A stretch of 64,000 nucleotides of DNA from Psococerastis gibbosa (lineage: Eukaryota > Arthropoda > Insecta > Psocodea > Psocidae): assembly GCA_963971405.1 (NCBI GenBank), contig OZ020489.1:25260290-25324289 (forward strand). The letters run 5' to 3'. The position numbers and the translations under genes are program-made. Shown piece after piece: positions 11,700 to 22,197 of the stretch. The notes beneath the pieces are model-generated. The model saw nothing but the letters and a program-made list of their open reading frames with translations, had not been told where the DNA came from and ran no database searches. Position 1 is the stretch's first letter. Every line of letters begins with the position of its first letter.

Positions 11700-11865
11700 G
11701 CGAGAACGGAGGGCGTATGGGGGTAGGGCAGACCACGGAACCGATGGGGTGGAAAGTGACCTGCCAAAGATGTCAGTAATGGCTTCGCAGAGGGAGAAGA
11801 TGGGTCGGCACTGGGAGGTCTGGAAGGAGGTGGTGCGACAGCCTACAGGCCAAAGCTCCCCCCCC
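11700..11865 (+). pseudogene. decayed LINE reverse-transcriptase 3' end (weak)
   Basis: Frame-shifted translation gives PRNRW, then a frame reading SQREKMGRHWEVWKEVVRQP. This resembles the GRP-R-RW ... W-ELV ending of APE-type LINE polyproteins such as the fragment at 21.5 kb. Stops and frame changes show it is dead. A C run follows at 11857-11872. The match is short, so other explanations are possible. Confidence 0.35.
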
Positions 11866-11872
11866 CCCCCCC

Positions 11873-13605
11873 GCCACGAGCTGTAGTGGTGAGGAAGAAA
11901 AAGAAGGAGAAACATCCGATTGTCTAGAAGTCCAGAACTTTCGTCTGACACAAAAGAAGTTGGATCTCTTCCGCTAAGCTTCAGAGGATCAATACTAACC
12001 ACAAACTATGACAACTTTTACTGGTTGTGGAGGGGGGCCGGGGGTGGGTTCTGAGGATATCTCCTGGATCCACTACTGTTTCAACTCTTCTTAATATCCA
12101 TAATAATATACTTATTGTAATGTAATAAACATTCACCAATTTTTAAAGTGGGATATACTCATTTGCTTGATTAGTTGGTTATATTTTTGGGGTAAAAAAT
12201 GAAAAAGGGGGCCTGTGACACATATGACCCTAACATCTGTGTCCATTATGCATGCAGTAGACAACCAGCTTGAATTTGTCCTCAGTAGAACACAATCACT
12301 CACTTCACACCACCCTATATCATGAAATTAATTAAACAGCAGGTGTATTCCTGTATTGTTGTTACTAGGCTACATACGATAAAACTTATACAAAAAGCGA
12401 CACACAAACTGTTCTTATAGGCTTAAAATGATTATTCCTGGTACGAACTATATTCCTAGTATTTCTAGGTAGTGTGCCGTCTTTTAAAGGATGCCTAAAT
12501 TAATTATATTCGATTCCCCAATTTTTTATTCATATAAAACACCTTATTGTGGAATTTAATTAGGTTTATAAAAATAAAACTTCCAACATAAATGGAATTA
12601 CCAAACATTGTAGCCTATAGGTCTATCTACTGTATAGTAATTTCCAGTGTGGCTTCCAAATGTAATCGATACAGCCCGTAAAACCAATAGGTGTGAAATG
12701 AGAATTTTCAGGCTATTAACGAAAACAATACGTATCAGAGGGGGGTGGGAAATGAATCTATCTTCAGTCTATTGTTGTCTTATGAGTGGATTATTTCATT
12801 TTACTTTTCATTCATTGATGAAGATTAAACGGGTCATCATTATTGTGATGTGTACAGTATTGACTGATGACTAGGCAATATTTATTATGTGCCCTGGAAT
12901 TAATTTTATCTATTATAAATATTGGCTGTTACACCCCTTTAGTTAATGGTTTCTTGAATGATTTGGCCAGAAATGGCGCCAGTATATGACAATAGAGTGA
13001 TATAATTTGCTGACAATCCCTTGATGTACCAGGCTTCACAAAACGCGAATACGAGGAACGTTGAACTTACCGTTTGCAATGGATTTTTGGAACATTGTGG
13101 GGCTGTGTGGCGGTGTTTTCTTGTTTTTCCTTTCCCATTTCACTCTTCTACTTTTTATATGAGATATCAGCTGTCTTTCTTCTTCAATAGCCTCTAGAAA
13201 GTACAGAGATACCTAGGTAGTGGTAAAAAAGCGATTGATGACTTGACGAGATACGGTACAAGTAAAATTTATGGGTATTTAATAACTCTAGGAATCAACA
13301 ATCCAAGGGGATGCAGCTCGGAGCTTCGCGCCTCACTTTCTCCACGAAGACTTCACTTACGTTTGGCTCAATATACCTACTTAAGAAGTTTTAACTTCAA
13401 TAATACCCAACAACTCTACCATTATAGCAATTATCAACAATCTCGGGGTTCAGTCTTATTATCAACCAATTTTGAACCAGTCTCCACATTGCCGGGGCCC
13501 GGGATTTTATGTTGAGTGTTGACCTCTATACCAAATTCGTCGTCATCCAAGTCTCAATATCTTCCCGTACTAGATGAATGTTCCAGTGCATTCCTGGAAT
13601 TCTTA
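11873..13605. other. unassigned AT-rich sequence
   Basis: No supported gene, RNA or repeat copy. Open frames present are short and without recognisable motifs. Confidence 0.3.
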
Positions 13606-13609
13606 CCGG

Positions 13610-13770
13610 TAAAATGCTTCGCAAGTCGGTGAGCTATATGAGTACTGCGATACCTACCCCGCAAAAGACTCGGTTTCGAATCCTGTTATTTCCACCCATT
13701 TTTCTACATCTCCCTTTCTCTAATCCCCCTGCTTGTAGAGGCGCTCTACAAAGTTAAATATGTACTCTTG
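13610..13770 (+). repeat. tRNA-headed SINE-like fragment (S3)
   Basis: Contains a pol III B-box-like GGTTTCGAATCC at about 13670-13681 preceded by a plausible tRNA-like 5' part (AGTCGGTGAGCTATATGAGT), then a pyrimidine-rich body ending near GCGCTCTACAAAGTTAAAT. Only one copy is visible, so the family cannot be confirmed; it may be a decayed tRNA gene instead. Confidence 0.35.
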
Positions 13771-13897
13771 ACCTATAACTGATGTTATATAACAAACAAT
13801 ATGACACAGGCCTTACGAAGGTGATTTAGAATCCAACTAAACATCTATCAGACCGAAAATTAGAGGATATAGAAAAACTGGGCTTGGCGGGCCACTA

Positions 13898-13969
13898 GAG
13901 CTTGTGGTCCAGCGGTTAAGACGACGGCGCGGTTAGGGGTAGATCGTGGGTTCAAATCCCGCCAAGCTT
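13898..13969 (+). pseudogene. tRNA-like head of SINE S2
   Basis: A 72-nt sequence that folds like a tRNA: a 7-bp acceptor (GAGCTTG with CAAGCTT, one wobble), a D-arm-like GTCCAGCGGTTAAGAC, and a T arm GTGGG-TTCAAAT-CCCGC. The B box is GGTTCAAATCC. The anticodon stem (ACGGC/GGGGT) has two mismatches and the loop would present GGT, so a working tRNA is unlikely. Its position inside a unit bounded by target duplications marks it as a SINE head. Confidence 0.55.
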
Positions 13970-14070
13970 TTTTTATATATCCTCTAATTTTCTGTTATGA
14001 CGAGGAGATTACCTCTTCAACCAAAGTTAATTTAATGCCAGTATATATACCATATAATGCTACAATCTAA

Positions 14071-14576
14071 TAGGGGTCTTCACAGTGTTCGTGTTATCGA
14101 GTTATACCTAGTTAAGTGTGTTATATCAAGCTAAGTTAACACATCGATAACCCGATAACCAGCTAACCAGCGTACTATCCTAAACCCACTTCCAAGTTGG
14201 TTAACGTGTTATTTACCTTGCTATAGCTCAGGTTTGACCGCCGCCATATTTGTTTTTTTCGATTGATTTGAAACACGAGTTTAAAATTTTGTAGTATTTA
14301 AATGTATTTGTGTAATCTATTATCACAAGCAATTACCGTAAATACTTAAAATTATAATAACCAAAATGAACAAAAAATATAAACAAATGTGGCACTAGAA
14401 TAGAGTTCTGCCACTTTCTTTAAAGCCGTGCCACGAACGTCTGACTACTACCACGTTGTTTACTCTGTCGATATAGCATGATAACTCACTCCTGAGGTCC
14501 ACTCACGATTGTGTGTTAAGTTGAATAGCACATCTAACTCGATAACTCGATAACACGAACACTGTGAAGACCCCTA
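14071..14576. mobile_element. TA-flanked MITE nested in SINE S2
   Basis: Inverted ends at 14071-14105 and 14542-14576, TAGGGGTCTTCACAGTGTTC and its complement outermost, are identical over about 35 bp including a TA at each edge. TA duplications suggest Tc1/mariner-type mobilisation, though the GGGGTCTTC terminus is not one I can assign. The interior is AT-rich and has no transposase. Confidence 0.75.
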
Positions 14577-14597
14577 ATGTATAAAATCTATCAGACC

Positions 14598-15140
14598 CAC
14601 TGATAGCAATACTGCCTTCAATTTCCCTATATAAAAACAATACTTTTATAGCGAATAAGTTATGGACACCGTCATCAAATTCATCTTGAATAAACACTCT
14701 TGGCTATAAGCAGGAGTAAGCACTTTGCCCCAAAGCTCCAAGCCGTAACACGGTCCAGCCAATTTTCCACGACGCTGGAGTTAACGCGGACATAAACTCC
14801 GTCCTGGGAGAGGTCAACTGTAGTCAATTCCTCCAAGAAAATCTCTTAAGCCGGATCTCTGCTCAATCTCACTGATTTTTATTTACTGTGGGGATTTATG
14901 GGAACGAGTGGTGCAAATACTGAGATATAACCAGCCACCCTCACCCCCCACCCCCTCCCGGCTCCTTATTTCAACTAGATGTCCCTTTCCACCGTTTTCT
15001 TGAGACACATTATTCTCTTTAACGCCGTCGTTTATTCAATATTGAGAATAAGCCGGTTCATTTCACTGAACCGTAAAAAGATGAGATTTATGATTGGTGG
15101 TGGAGGGTTACCGAACAGTGCTATATTGTAGCCTACGATA
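14598..15140. other. unassigned sequence
   Basis: No gene or repeat copy is supported. Confidence 0.3.
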
Positions 15141-15143
15141 GCC

Positions 15144-15513
15144 ATAAATAAATAATGGCTTTTGTTCTATAACTAAGCCAACTTAGCGGAGTTAGGCCTG
15201 ATATTTAGACTTACATTACTTAACACAGCTTTATCCATAACTTTAGCTGTAAACATGGAAGTTAATCAGTAATCCATAACGCTTACAAAAGTTTCTAGGT
15301 TTTAACTTTCTTACGGCTACGGTCATGACATGGTTAAGGTTATGTTAGGTTTCTTATAAATCAGGCCTTAGGGCTACAAAGTCCTCTCTTGTACACAACT
15401 AGGAAGGACCGCCTGCTTTACATGCCCTCCGAAGCATAGCATGCATGCATATGTGGGGCTCGACCCAACAGCCCTTCGAGGAAGGTTAGGGTCCATACCA
15501 CTGCTCTGCATGT
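15144..15513 (-). mobile_element. tRNA-Glu-like SINE (S1, copy 1), split by a MITE
   Basis: On the minus strand it reads tRNA-like head (GCAGAGCAGTGGTATGGACC), body with CATGCTTCGGAGGGCATGTA, CTAGTTG and TTAGTTATAGAACAAAA, then an AATAAATAAAT-type tail. A 173-bp Harbinger-like MITE sits at 15195-15367 inside the body. The same body, uninterrupted, is at 20.7 and 61.2 kb. Confidence 0.75.
15195..15367. mobile_element. Harbinger-like MITE inside S1 SINE
   Basis: A 173-bp element with ends GGCCTGAT and ATCAGGCC and a TTA duplication at 15192-15194 and 15368-15370. Other S1 copies give the empty site: GCGGAGTTAGGGCTATAAAG around 20760, where a single TTA is present. The boundaries are therefore defined by comparison, not only by the short inverted ends. 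Confidence 0.8.
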
Positions 15514-15780
15514 CTTGACTGTACTGACATGGGCGTCGCCAGCTATGAACAGACAGGGAGGGGAAGTTCCCTGATGATTTAGGAAAATAGGTTCAGTTTC
15601 CTAAATTTATTAATTTCCACATTACAACGAGTGTTACTTAACGTTTCATTATAATTAGCTTTCTTATCAGTAGCCTATGCATCCCTATTTAGGTGCAAAT
15701 AAACAAAATTTTCCATCTGGTTCCACTCCATCCTTTTCCTTTCCTTTTCCTTTTTTAGACAAAGGTTAAATCGCATACAA
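15514..15780. other. unassigned sequence with short polypyrimidine tract
   Basis: A CCTTTT-type tract lies at about 15731-15757; nothing else is recognised. Confidence 0.35.
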
Positions 15781-15950
15781 ACAATTTAATGAATGTATCC
15801 GAATAACCTCTTCAATCGCCTCACTAAGTCACCTAATAGGTACTTGTGTCGAGTTGCGACACGTCTCCGATCGCAAGGTGTGTAGAGACTCGCACAAGCA
15901 CAAGCACGCTACCACCTTAGCACCGAAGGTCCAACCCTGATGGGTGCTAT
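15781..15950 (+). repeat. dispersed repeat H, copy 1
   Basis: About 170 bp shared with 59469-59620 in the same orientation: ACAATTTAATGAATGTATCC, ACACGTCTCCGATCGCA and AGACTCGCACAAG blocks in the same order. Nature unknown; no coding content. Confidence 0.65.
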
Positions 15951-17045
15951 GTACCCTCATTGGGGAAAGCAAGACCACAATATCCCAAATAGAGCAAATT
16001 TAGAGGAAAAGAAAAAGCATCCACTATCTAAGAATATCTAAGATCTAAGAATATCAACGGTTTGCTTCGACGTACCCTTTATTAATAAAATTACAATATT
16101 ATTTATCTTTAAGCTATATGCTGTGAATACCATGGGCGCATTGGTTACGAGCATGTCAAGCAAAACGTTCCATATTCACGTAACTTAAACAAATGTACAG
16201 AGTATCAAGTCTGCGTAGTCATGAGCACAAGGCATGTGCTATGCACATTCTTCAAAAGACAATGTTTCAAACATCTTCAAAACAAATTGTCTTAAAACCC
16301 CTGAGGACATGACAAGAACCCCCTTGTCATAACCTCTTGTGATATTGAAACCTTTGCTGATTTTAAACTTTGACACTATTTCAGTAAAAGAAGCTTTCAT
16401 TCCCAACTTACAGAACTTGAAAACCCCAGCATTAATACTGCCATTTATTTTAACCCCTCTTTGTCTCCCGTACCTGGAACTTATCAAACTCATAAAGGTT
16501 CAAATATGCAAAACACAACCGTCTCACGATCCTCGATTGGCCCAGCAAATGAAGGGCCAAATCAAGGTATATCCTACTTACTAACCTGGGATTTAACTTT
16601 TCGACTGGTCATCGTATATACATTAATCTTATATCCCCGGATGGTTTTAATATCGGATGCATGCTGGGATCGGTATTAAGCATTTTAAATAAGTTCGTTT
16701 ATTCTTCTATTGATGCAAGAGGCTCACGAACTCAGTCTCCATCGACAGGAAAGCCTTGTCTTCTATTGTGCAGAGAACTGGGACATTATTTGTACAAATC
16801 TTACGCCTTTTGTCCAGCGGTTTATATTTTGAGCTATGTGTGTGGGAGGTGTGTAAATCCCTTTTAAAACCTTGACCAGGTTTGATTGCCAAATGAATTT
16901 TTAATGAATTGGTCTAAGATTTCTGTGGGTCATTATACGATACGGATACAATATTTTATGGTGGCTAATCGAATTTATTAGATAAGGTATGAACTTGAAG
17001 TTTGGTACCGTTCGACGTTGCTTATTACCGAATGCCTTTGTAGAC
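15951..17045. other. unassigned sequence
   Basis: A minus-strand open frame of 84 codons at 16239-16493 and several + strand frames overlap it at 16339-16867; none shows a recognisable domain or convincing splice context. No repeat copy identified. Confidence 0.25.
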
Positions 17046-17051
17046 GTAGCT

Positions 17052-17400
17052 ATGAGGTTCTGTATAGGGACAGTTTTGGTCACTACGTTCGCTGACGACA
17101 AACCGATATCCATATTATTCAAAATGGCCGCCATTTGCATGCGAAAACTAAGCTCTTAGCATCTAATTAATTCTTTTAATATTTTTTATAATACTTTTAC
17201 TATGCCTGGACCTTATTTCGCTGCATATAATTTAATATACATATATATATTCTCCATGACTTATAGAAAAATATCACTTTAAAATAATACACAAATAAAA
17301 TAATTTTCAAATATTATTGAGGCTTATGGCAAAATCAACGCTTTGATATCATTGCAACTGGTGCTGCCATCTACAAAATGACGTCACAAATGAACCTCAT
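17052..17400 (+). mobile_element. MITE-like repeat J, copy 1
   Basis: A 349-bp unit bounded by ATGAGGTTC and its complement GAACCTCAT, and repeated in inverse orientation at 21718-22060. Shared internal blocks include AAAACTAAGCTCTTAGCAT, ATAAAATAATTTT and CAAAATGACGTCACAAATGA. Short inverted ends with an AT-rich interior suggest a non-autonomous DNA element; the target duplication is not clear. Confidence 0.65.
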
Positions 17401-17888
17401 TGTATGTATACATATTGTACCTCTCTAGAGTTACATATAGTATTCAATGATCAACGGTGCCGGAATTTCCTCTTTACTTATACAATAATAATATATCTAT
17501 AATACGGGATTGAGGATTCTCTTCGAAATGGTGCTGATTGTACTGTACTGGCCATGCCTTAAAATCATTAAAAATTATAGGCCAAGTTATTTATTGTGAC
17601 ATTGCAATGGGTTCGTACACCTGTCACGCACGCTAACTGAAATAAGACCTGAGTCACCTGTAGAATTTCTTGTGTTTGGCCAGGCCTATACCCGCCGATT
17701 ATACGGAAATTTGACACAGCACCTGTATGGCCCTCACCTGTACTTGTACCGATTTTAAAGGTGAAGCAGGTGCCGCTTCCCTCCCTCTCTGTGTAAGACT
17801 AGTTTATAAACTTCCGTGCAGAAGCTTTTCTAAACCCGTTTAAACCCGCTAAAAATTTTAACCGGACACCCTTAATTTTATTGACTAA
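17401..17888. other. unassigned AT-rich sequence
   Basis: No supported feature. Confidence 0.3.
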
Positions 17889-17891
17889 AGA

Positions 17892-18115
17892 GACACGTAG
17901 AGTAGTGGCACAGACTCCGACTTTCACCCGACTGGTTGTCGGTTCGAGTCTCACACTTCACACACTTGTTAAACTTTCTGGCTATGCTTCGGAGGCATGT
18001 AACGCATGCGACCCAGGGCCTTCCTAGTTGAGTGTAAAAGAGGGCTCTATAGCCCTAACTCCGCTAGGTTGGCTTGGCAATGGAACAAAAAGTCAATATT
18101 TATTCATTTATCTGT
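17892..18115 (+). mobile_element. tRNA-Glu-like SINE (S1, copy 2)
   Basis: The most complete forward copy. The head GTAGAGTAGTGGCACAGACT continues as CCGACTTTCACCCGACTGG and the B box GGTTCGAGTCT; CTTTCACCC is the anticodon-loop region typical of animal tRNA-Glu(UUC). Body: TATGCTTCGGAGGCATGTAA, CCTAGTTGAGTGTAAAAGAG, CTCCGCTAGGTTGGCTT; tail AACAAAAAGT followed by TTTATTCATTTAT. No target duplication was identified. Confidence 0.75.
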
Positions 18116-18565
18116 TAAAATCATGCATGTATCTGAAATATCCATTGTAGCGATATTAAAAATTTCGAATAGTGAAAATCTATAGGCAGCCGATATTTAA
18201 CCACAGGAAAATTATTTACCGTGGAAGTGCAACTATTGCATATTGCATGGTACCCCTACTAATTGATAAAATAGGAATGCATGTTGACTTGTATCCATGC
18301 CCGGATTTACACAATTTTTTGGCTAGAGACGAATTTGCGCCCCTCTTCCATGGGCGTACATGACTTTCTCACTTTGCTACACTAGCAGGCAAATTTTAGC
18401 CTAAATTAGCAAGCAAGTGTCCAATACTCAGTGGTTTGTAGCAAATATGAAAATGTTATTAAGCTAATTGACTGATTGTCAAATGATCAATAAATAATAT
18501 TGTATAATATTGCAAATGATACGAACTTTTTATTAAGAGGACATGAAAATTAGCACCCCAAAATT
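18116..18565. other. unassigned AT-rich sequence
   Basis: No supported feature. Confidence 0.3.
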
Positions 18566-18569
18566 GGTT

Positions 18570-18828
18570 GTTTTATTGACTTTTTATTTTTTATTTAATT
18601 AACAACGCAATGTTATTAAAGATTTGGCTCATGTAAGTTGTAGAAGACTACTTCATGCATCGTATAATATAAAATATAATATTTTTGGTACCTTTGTTCT
18701 TTTATAAAAACCATTGGGGACTAAAATTTCGCTTAAAATTGAATTTTTGGAAAAACTACAAAACCGAAAAGGAAAAATACCCGATTATATGATGCACGAA
18801 TTAGTCGTCTAAAACTTGCTGGTGGACA
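18570..18828. repeat. degraded foldback repeat G, copy 2
   Basis: Shares with the palindrome at 50081-50461 the blocks CTTTTTATTTTTTATTTAAT, ATGTTATTAAAGATTTGGCT and AAGTTGTAGAAGACTACTTC. The right part carries a degraded inverted counterpart (GATGCACGAATTAGTC). The terminal TGTACAGCCCGTAGG motif is not recognisable here. Confidence 0.55.
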
Positions 18829-19127
18829 GTGTAGTGTATAATTTTGGTTTTATAGTACCTATAACACTGTTAGATTTAAATGCGGGGATGTGTGGATTGA
18901 AAGAGACGTGGGTATGTGCTGGGTTCACCTTTAACAGAAAATCACCTGCCGGTGTAATTATTTATGGGACACTAATGACCTGCAGACCATTTCATCAAAT
19001 TACCTCTGCCGAGCCTGCCCGAGCACGCGCCGACTGAACCCCAACAATAAAAAAAAATAATCATTGCTTTCCTCCGTCTGTAGCCTATTGTATCCAAATA
19101 AATAAATAAGCTTTAAAATTGTACCAG

Positions 19128-19629
19128 CAGCCCGATGATGGCCATTTGGGATTATTATAATACCGGGGTTTATTCAATTGTTTTAAGCAATTGAGTGCAA
19201 AATGCGCGGGAAATTGCAATTAATAAATTAAGGCCAAACCGGAGGGGGTCAAGTGACTGGCCTAGATATATGTCTTTGCAGGGGGTTCGTAATATATGTT
19301 TTAAACCGCAGGGGTATAGTAATAATCGATAGAAGGGTATAGTACCTATATATACTTTGGGTGAGTTTTCAATTTTTTCTTCCTTAGATGTAGACACATT
19401 AAATAAAATTCTTGTTATATTTCAAAATTCTAATTGTACCTATACATTTTAATGTTTATTAGCATTTCCTTCAATCAAAAAATAATGCGTTCATTTTTTT
19501 GTATTCTAATAATCTATTAATTTGAATTTTCCGCGCATATTTTAACACAGTCACGTGACACCTTACAACTGCTGTATTAAAAAATAAACCCAGGTATTAT
19601 AATAATCCCAAATCACCATGATTGGGCTG
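19128..19629. mobile_element. foldback MITE with 45-bp-plus inverted ends
   Basis: A 502-bp element with termini CAGCCCGATGATGGCCATTT and CAGCCCAATCATGGTGATTT (right end read on the minus strand), continuing GGGATTATTATAATACC in both arms. Pairing resumes further in around GCGCGGGAAATT / GCGCGGAAAATT. The interior is AT-rich with no transposase. A flanking duplication is not evident. Confidence 0.75.
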
Positions 19630-20705
19630 AGGTCTGTCTAACGATTAATAGAATTAAATTGATTTGAACGATACGTAAACACTGTGACATTAACGATCCA
19701 CCCAACCCTAATCGATATCTTTTATACCTTTACCGGTAGGCGACAACGTGCCTGTCGGACATTTTGCTGACTACAGCATCACAATCCTCCAACACCCCTC
19801 ATGTCTATACACTTCAACCTCAAGGGTTGCATTGCCTAGTGTAGTTTATGTTAGGTAGAACGTAAGCTACCTGTTATTACCATGCTATTTACGTCTGTTT
19901 CAATTTTCATGGTTCTGAAAGTAGGCTGCAATACCTGCGATATACTAGATGCAGTAGGTCTGCCTGTGCCTATGGACAGAGAGAAATAGTTCTGAAATAT
20001 TCAACTACTGGCGACGAGTATTACTGCATTATTTGTTGTTTGAACTGTATGTTACAGTAAAATGTAAGCAAAACTTATCACTCTTTGACATAAGAGAAAG
20101 GCTTCAAAGACGATGTTGATGTAAGGTAGAGCTTCGAGCTATAGTGATGTGTAGTTTATACGTGTGAGTTTGTGTTGCATTTGTGCATTGGTCAGACAGT
20201 ACAGTACGTTTGTGAATACGGAATTTGAAGACTAATAAGTTATTCAGATTCTCGAATCTTCAAGACTTCAAGACAACTTTAGGACATACTGACAGTGGAA
20301 GCAGCTGCAAAAGCATAAACCTATCTCAAGACAAGCAACAGAAGTCGCAAAGGTTAGAGATAAAGCTTTGAATGAAAAAGAAAATTTGTTGTAGGTTGAA
20401 TATGGTTAGCTGGAATAGGATTATAAACAAGTTAAGGAGATATCCTGATTCTAGGTATTTAGCGACGTACCTAACTCCAGTCCTGCCGTTGTCGTGAACT
20501 CAACGAATTATGTACCTATCGTCAGGGCCTAGTTGGTTCTTATTTTATTTACATATAACGTATATATCCTCAGATTAAATACTTTGTATTTTTAATTGAA
20601 TTTTCTACATAAGTTATAAAAAACTTAGGTAGGTATCTAACTTAAATTACCCTTCTTACATTAGTTTGGTAAAAATTATGTGCAGGAGAAGCAATTTAGC
20701 CATTA
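19630..20705. other. unassigned sequence
   Basis: No supported gene or repeat; includes a moderately purine-rich stretch near 20260-20400 without a recognisable product. Confidence 0.3.
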
Positions 20706-20708
20706 ATT

Positions 20709-20928
20709 AAATAAATAAATAATTAAGGACTATTTTTTGTTCTATTACTAAGCCAACCTAGCGGAGTTAGGGCTATAAAGCCCTCTTTTACACTAAACTA
20801 GGAAGGCCCGGGACCGCCTGCTTTACATGCCCTCCGAAGCATGGCCAGAAAATGTATAGGAAGTGTAAGACTTGAACCAACAACCTTTCGGGTGAAAGTC
20901 AGAGTCCGTACCACTACTCTACATGCTG
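20709..20928 (-). mobile_element. tRNA-Glu-like SINE (S1, copy 3)
   Basis: An essentially full-length copy on the minus strand: head GCATGTAGAGTAGTGGTACG, then GACTCTGACTTTCACCCGAA, B box GGTTCAAGTCT, body GCTTCGGAGGGCATGTAAAG, CCTAGTTTAGTGTAAAAGAG, CTCCGCTAGGTTGGCTTAGT, and an ATTTATTTATTTAAT-type tail. It supplies the empty site for the MITE in copy 1. Confidence 0.8.
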
Positions 20929-21019
20929 CCCTGCCATTTTGCGATTTGTGATTTCAATTTTTATCCTGCGAGCATTCAGCAGTTAATCATTGTCAAAATG
21001 TATCGGGTGGACACAGACA

Positions 21020-21262
21020 TAGACTCGTATCTATACTTGATAAAGTCATGGTTTCATCTGTTATACATTGCGTCAATTATGAGCTTGTCTCAGCTTGTTC
21101 ATTGTTGCTTGTAGCCAGTATAGGTTGACATCGAGGACCTATACCAGATGCCAATGGCCAAATTCTGCATACGGAAACAATGTAAATAATGTCCGAAATC
21201 CAATTGGACAAGGGGCCAATGGAGGCCTACTCCTAGGTTCATAAAAAGTTTGCAGTTACATC
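21020..21262 (+). repeat. retroposon family A, copy 2
   Basis: Begins near AGACTCGTATCTATACTTGA, followed by TTGTCTCAGCTTGTTCATTG, GTATAGGTTGACATCGAGGA, GCCAATGGCC, ATACGGAAACAATGTAAATA and AATGTCCGAAATCCA, and ends TTCATAAAAAGTTT. It contains the uninterrupted site that is occupied by nested MITEs in the copy at 62.4 kb. Confidence 0.75.
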
Positions 21263-21499
21263 ATAAAAAGTTCTTCAGCACATTATTATTATTATTATCG
21301 GATGGACATTTTAAGGATTAAAAGGAAGACTAACTTTCAAATTAAAAATAAATCATGTATGCATTACTCCTAATCAATTGAATAGCTACATTTTGGAAAA
21401 TAAAGCAGGCAGTCCAGCCCCCAGCCCCCTGGCCTTTCTATAGATGACTGTAATGGAGAGATTTACTCCGCTAGGTTGCTTCGAGAGCTTCGAACTCTC

Positions 21500-21721
21500 T
21501 TTAACTCGCCAAGCGTCACCGAGGAACTAAGAGCACGAAGACTACAATGGACCGGTCACCTTTCAAGAATGCCCCCGACCAGGGCCGTGGCTAGGGTTTG
21601 GCAAGCCCAACCAGCAGGCAACCAGCGGGCGACCTAGGAAGAGATGGTCAGACCAGCTCTCCGAGGATTTGAGAGCCTGCAGCATCCATTTCGAGGCATG
21701 GAGGGAGTTGGTGGAGAATGA
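21500..21721 (+). pseudogene. LINE reverse-transcriptase C-terminal fragment
   Basis: The translation reads SVTEELRARRLQWTGHLSRM, then after a frameshift near 21600 SGRPRKRWSDQLSEDLRACS and FEAWRELVEN. RRL-W-GH-RM followed by GRPR-RW is the signature C-terminus of many APE-type LINE polyproteins downstream of the reverse transcriptase. The copy is 5' truncated and frame-shifted. Repeat J begins exactly where the reading frame ends, so it may have inserted there. Confidence 0.7.
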
Positions 21722-22060
21722 GGTTCATTTGTGACGTCATTTTGTAGATGGCAGCACCAGTTGCAATGATATCAAAGCGTTGATTTTTCCATAAGCCTCA
21801 ATAATGTTTTAAAATTATTTTATTTGTGTATTATTTTAAAGTGATATTTTTCTATAAATCATGGAGAATACACATATTAAATTATATGCAGCGAAATAAG
21901 GCCCAGGCATAGTAAAAATATTATAAAAAATATTAAAAGAATTAGGTAGATGCTAAGAGCTTAGTTTTCACATGCAAACGGTGGCCATTTTGAACAATAT
22001 GGATATCGGTTTGTCGTCAGCGAACCTAGTGACCAAACTACAGTCCCTACAGAACCTCAT
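21718..22060 (-). mobile_element. MITE-like repeat J, copy 2
   Basis: Inverse-orientation copy of 17052-17400, bounded by ATGAGGTTC and GAACCTCAT. It immediately follows the LINE fragment; GGCTTGGTGCGACAGGC just after it (about 22076-22092) resembles a LINE-end stretch at 11.83 kb, which would fit an insertion into LINE sequence. Confidence 0.65.
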
Positions 22061-22139
22061 CGCGCGCTTTGGAGGGGCTTGGTGCGACAGGCGAGAGGTC
22101 CTCACTGGCCGATGGAGCCACCTTAAGTCAAGTAAGTCA

Positions 22140-22197
22140 AGGTTGCTTTTTTAATGGAACAAAAAGTCATTACCTATTTATTTATTTATTCAATAAT
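22140..22197 (+). repeat. S1 SINE 3' end fragment
   Basis: TTAATGGAACAAAAAGTCAT followed by an ATTTATTTATTT tail matches only the 3' end of the S1 SINE. Confidence 0.6.

Larger units (their letters stand above)
13855..14585 (+). mobile_element. tRNA-headed SINE (S2, copy 1) with nested MITE
   Basis: Flanked by an exact 12-bp direct repeat, ATCTATCAGACC, at 13843-13854 and 14586-14597, as expected of target-primed retroposition. The insert has a tRNA-like head (13898-13969), a body containing CCTCTTCAACCAAAGTTAA that is shared with 51.4 kb, a TA-flanked MITE (14071-14576) inserted later, and a short A-rich tail. The first 37 bp are an inverted copy of 13958-13992, giving the element a hairpin 5' end; cDNA snap-back or 5' inversion during integration would explain this. 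Confidence 0.7.

Noticed and set aside
13898..13969. A functional tRNA gene
   Set aside because: The anticodon stem has two mismatches and the sequence lies in a retroposed unit bounded by a 12-bp target duplication.
16239..16867. Cluster of overlapping open frames on both strands as a possible gene
   Set aside because: Frames are short, overlap in conflicting phases, show no recognisable motifs and lack convincing splice or promoter signals.
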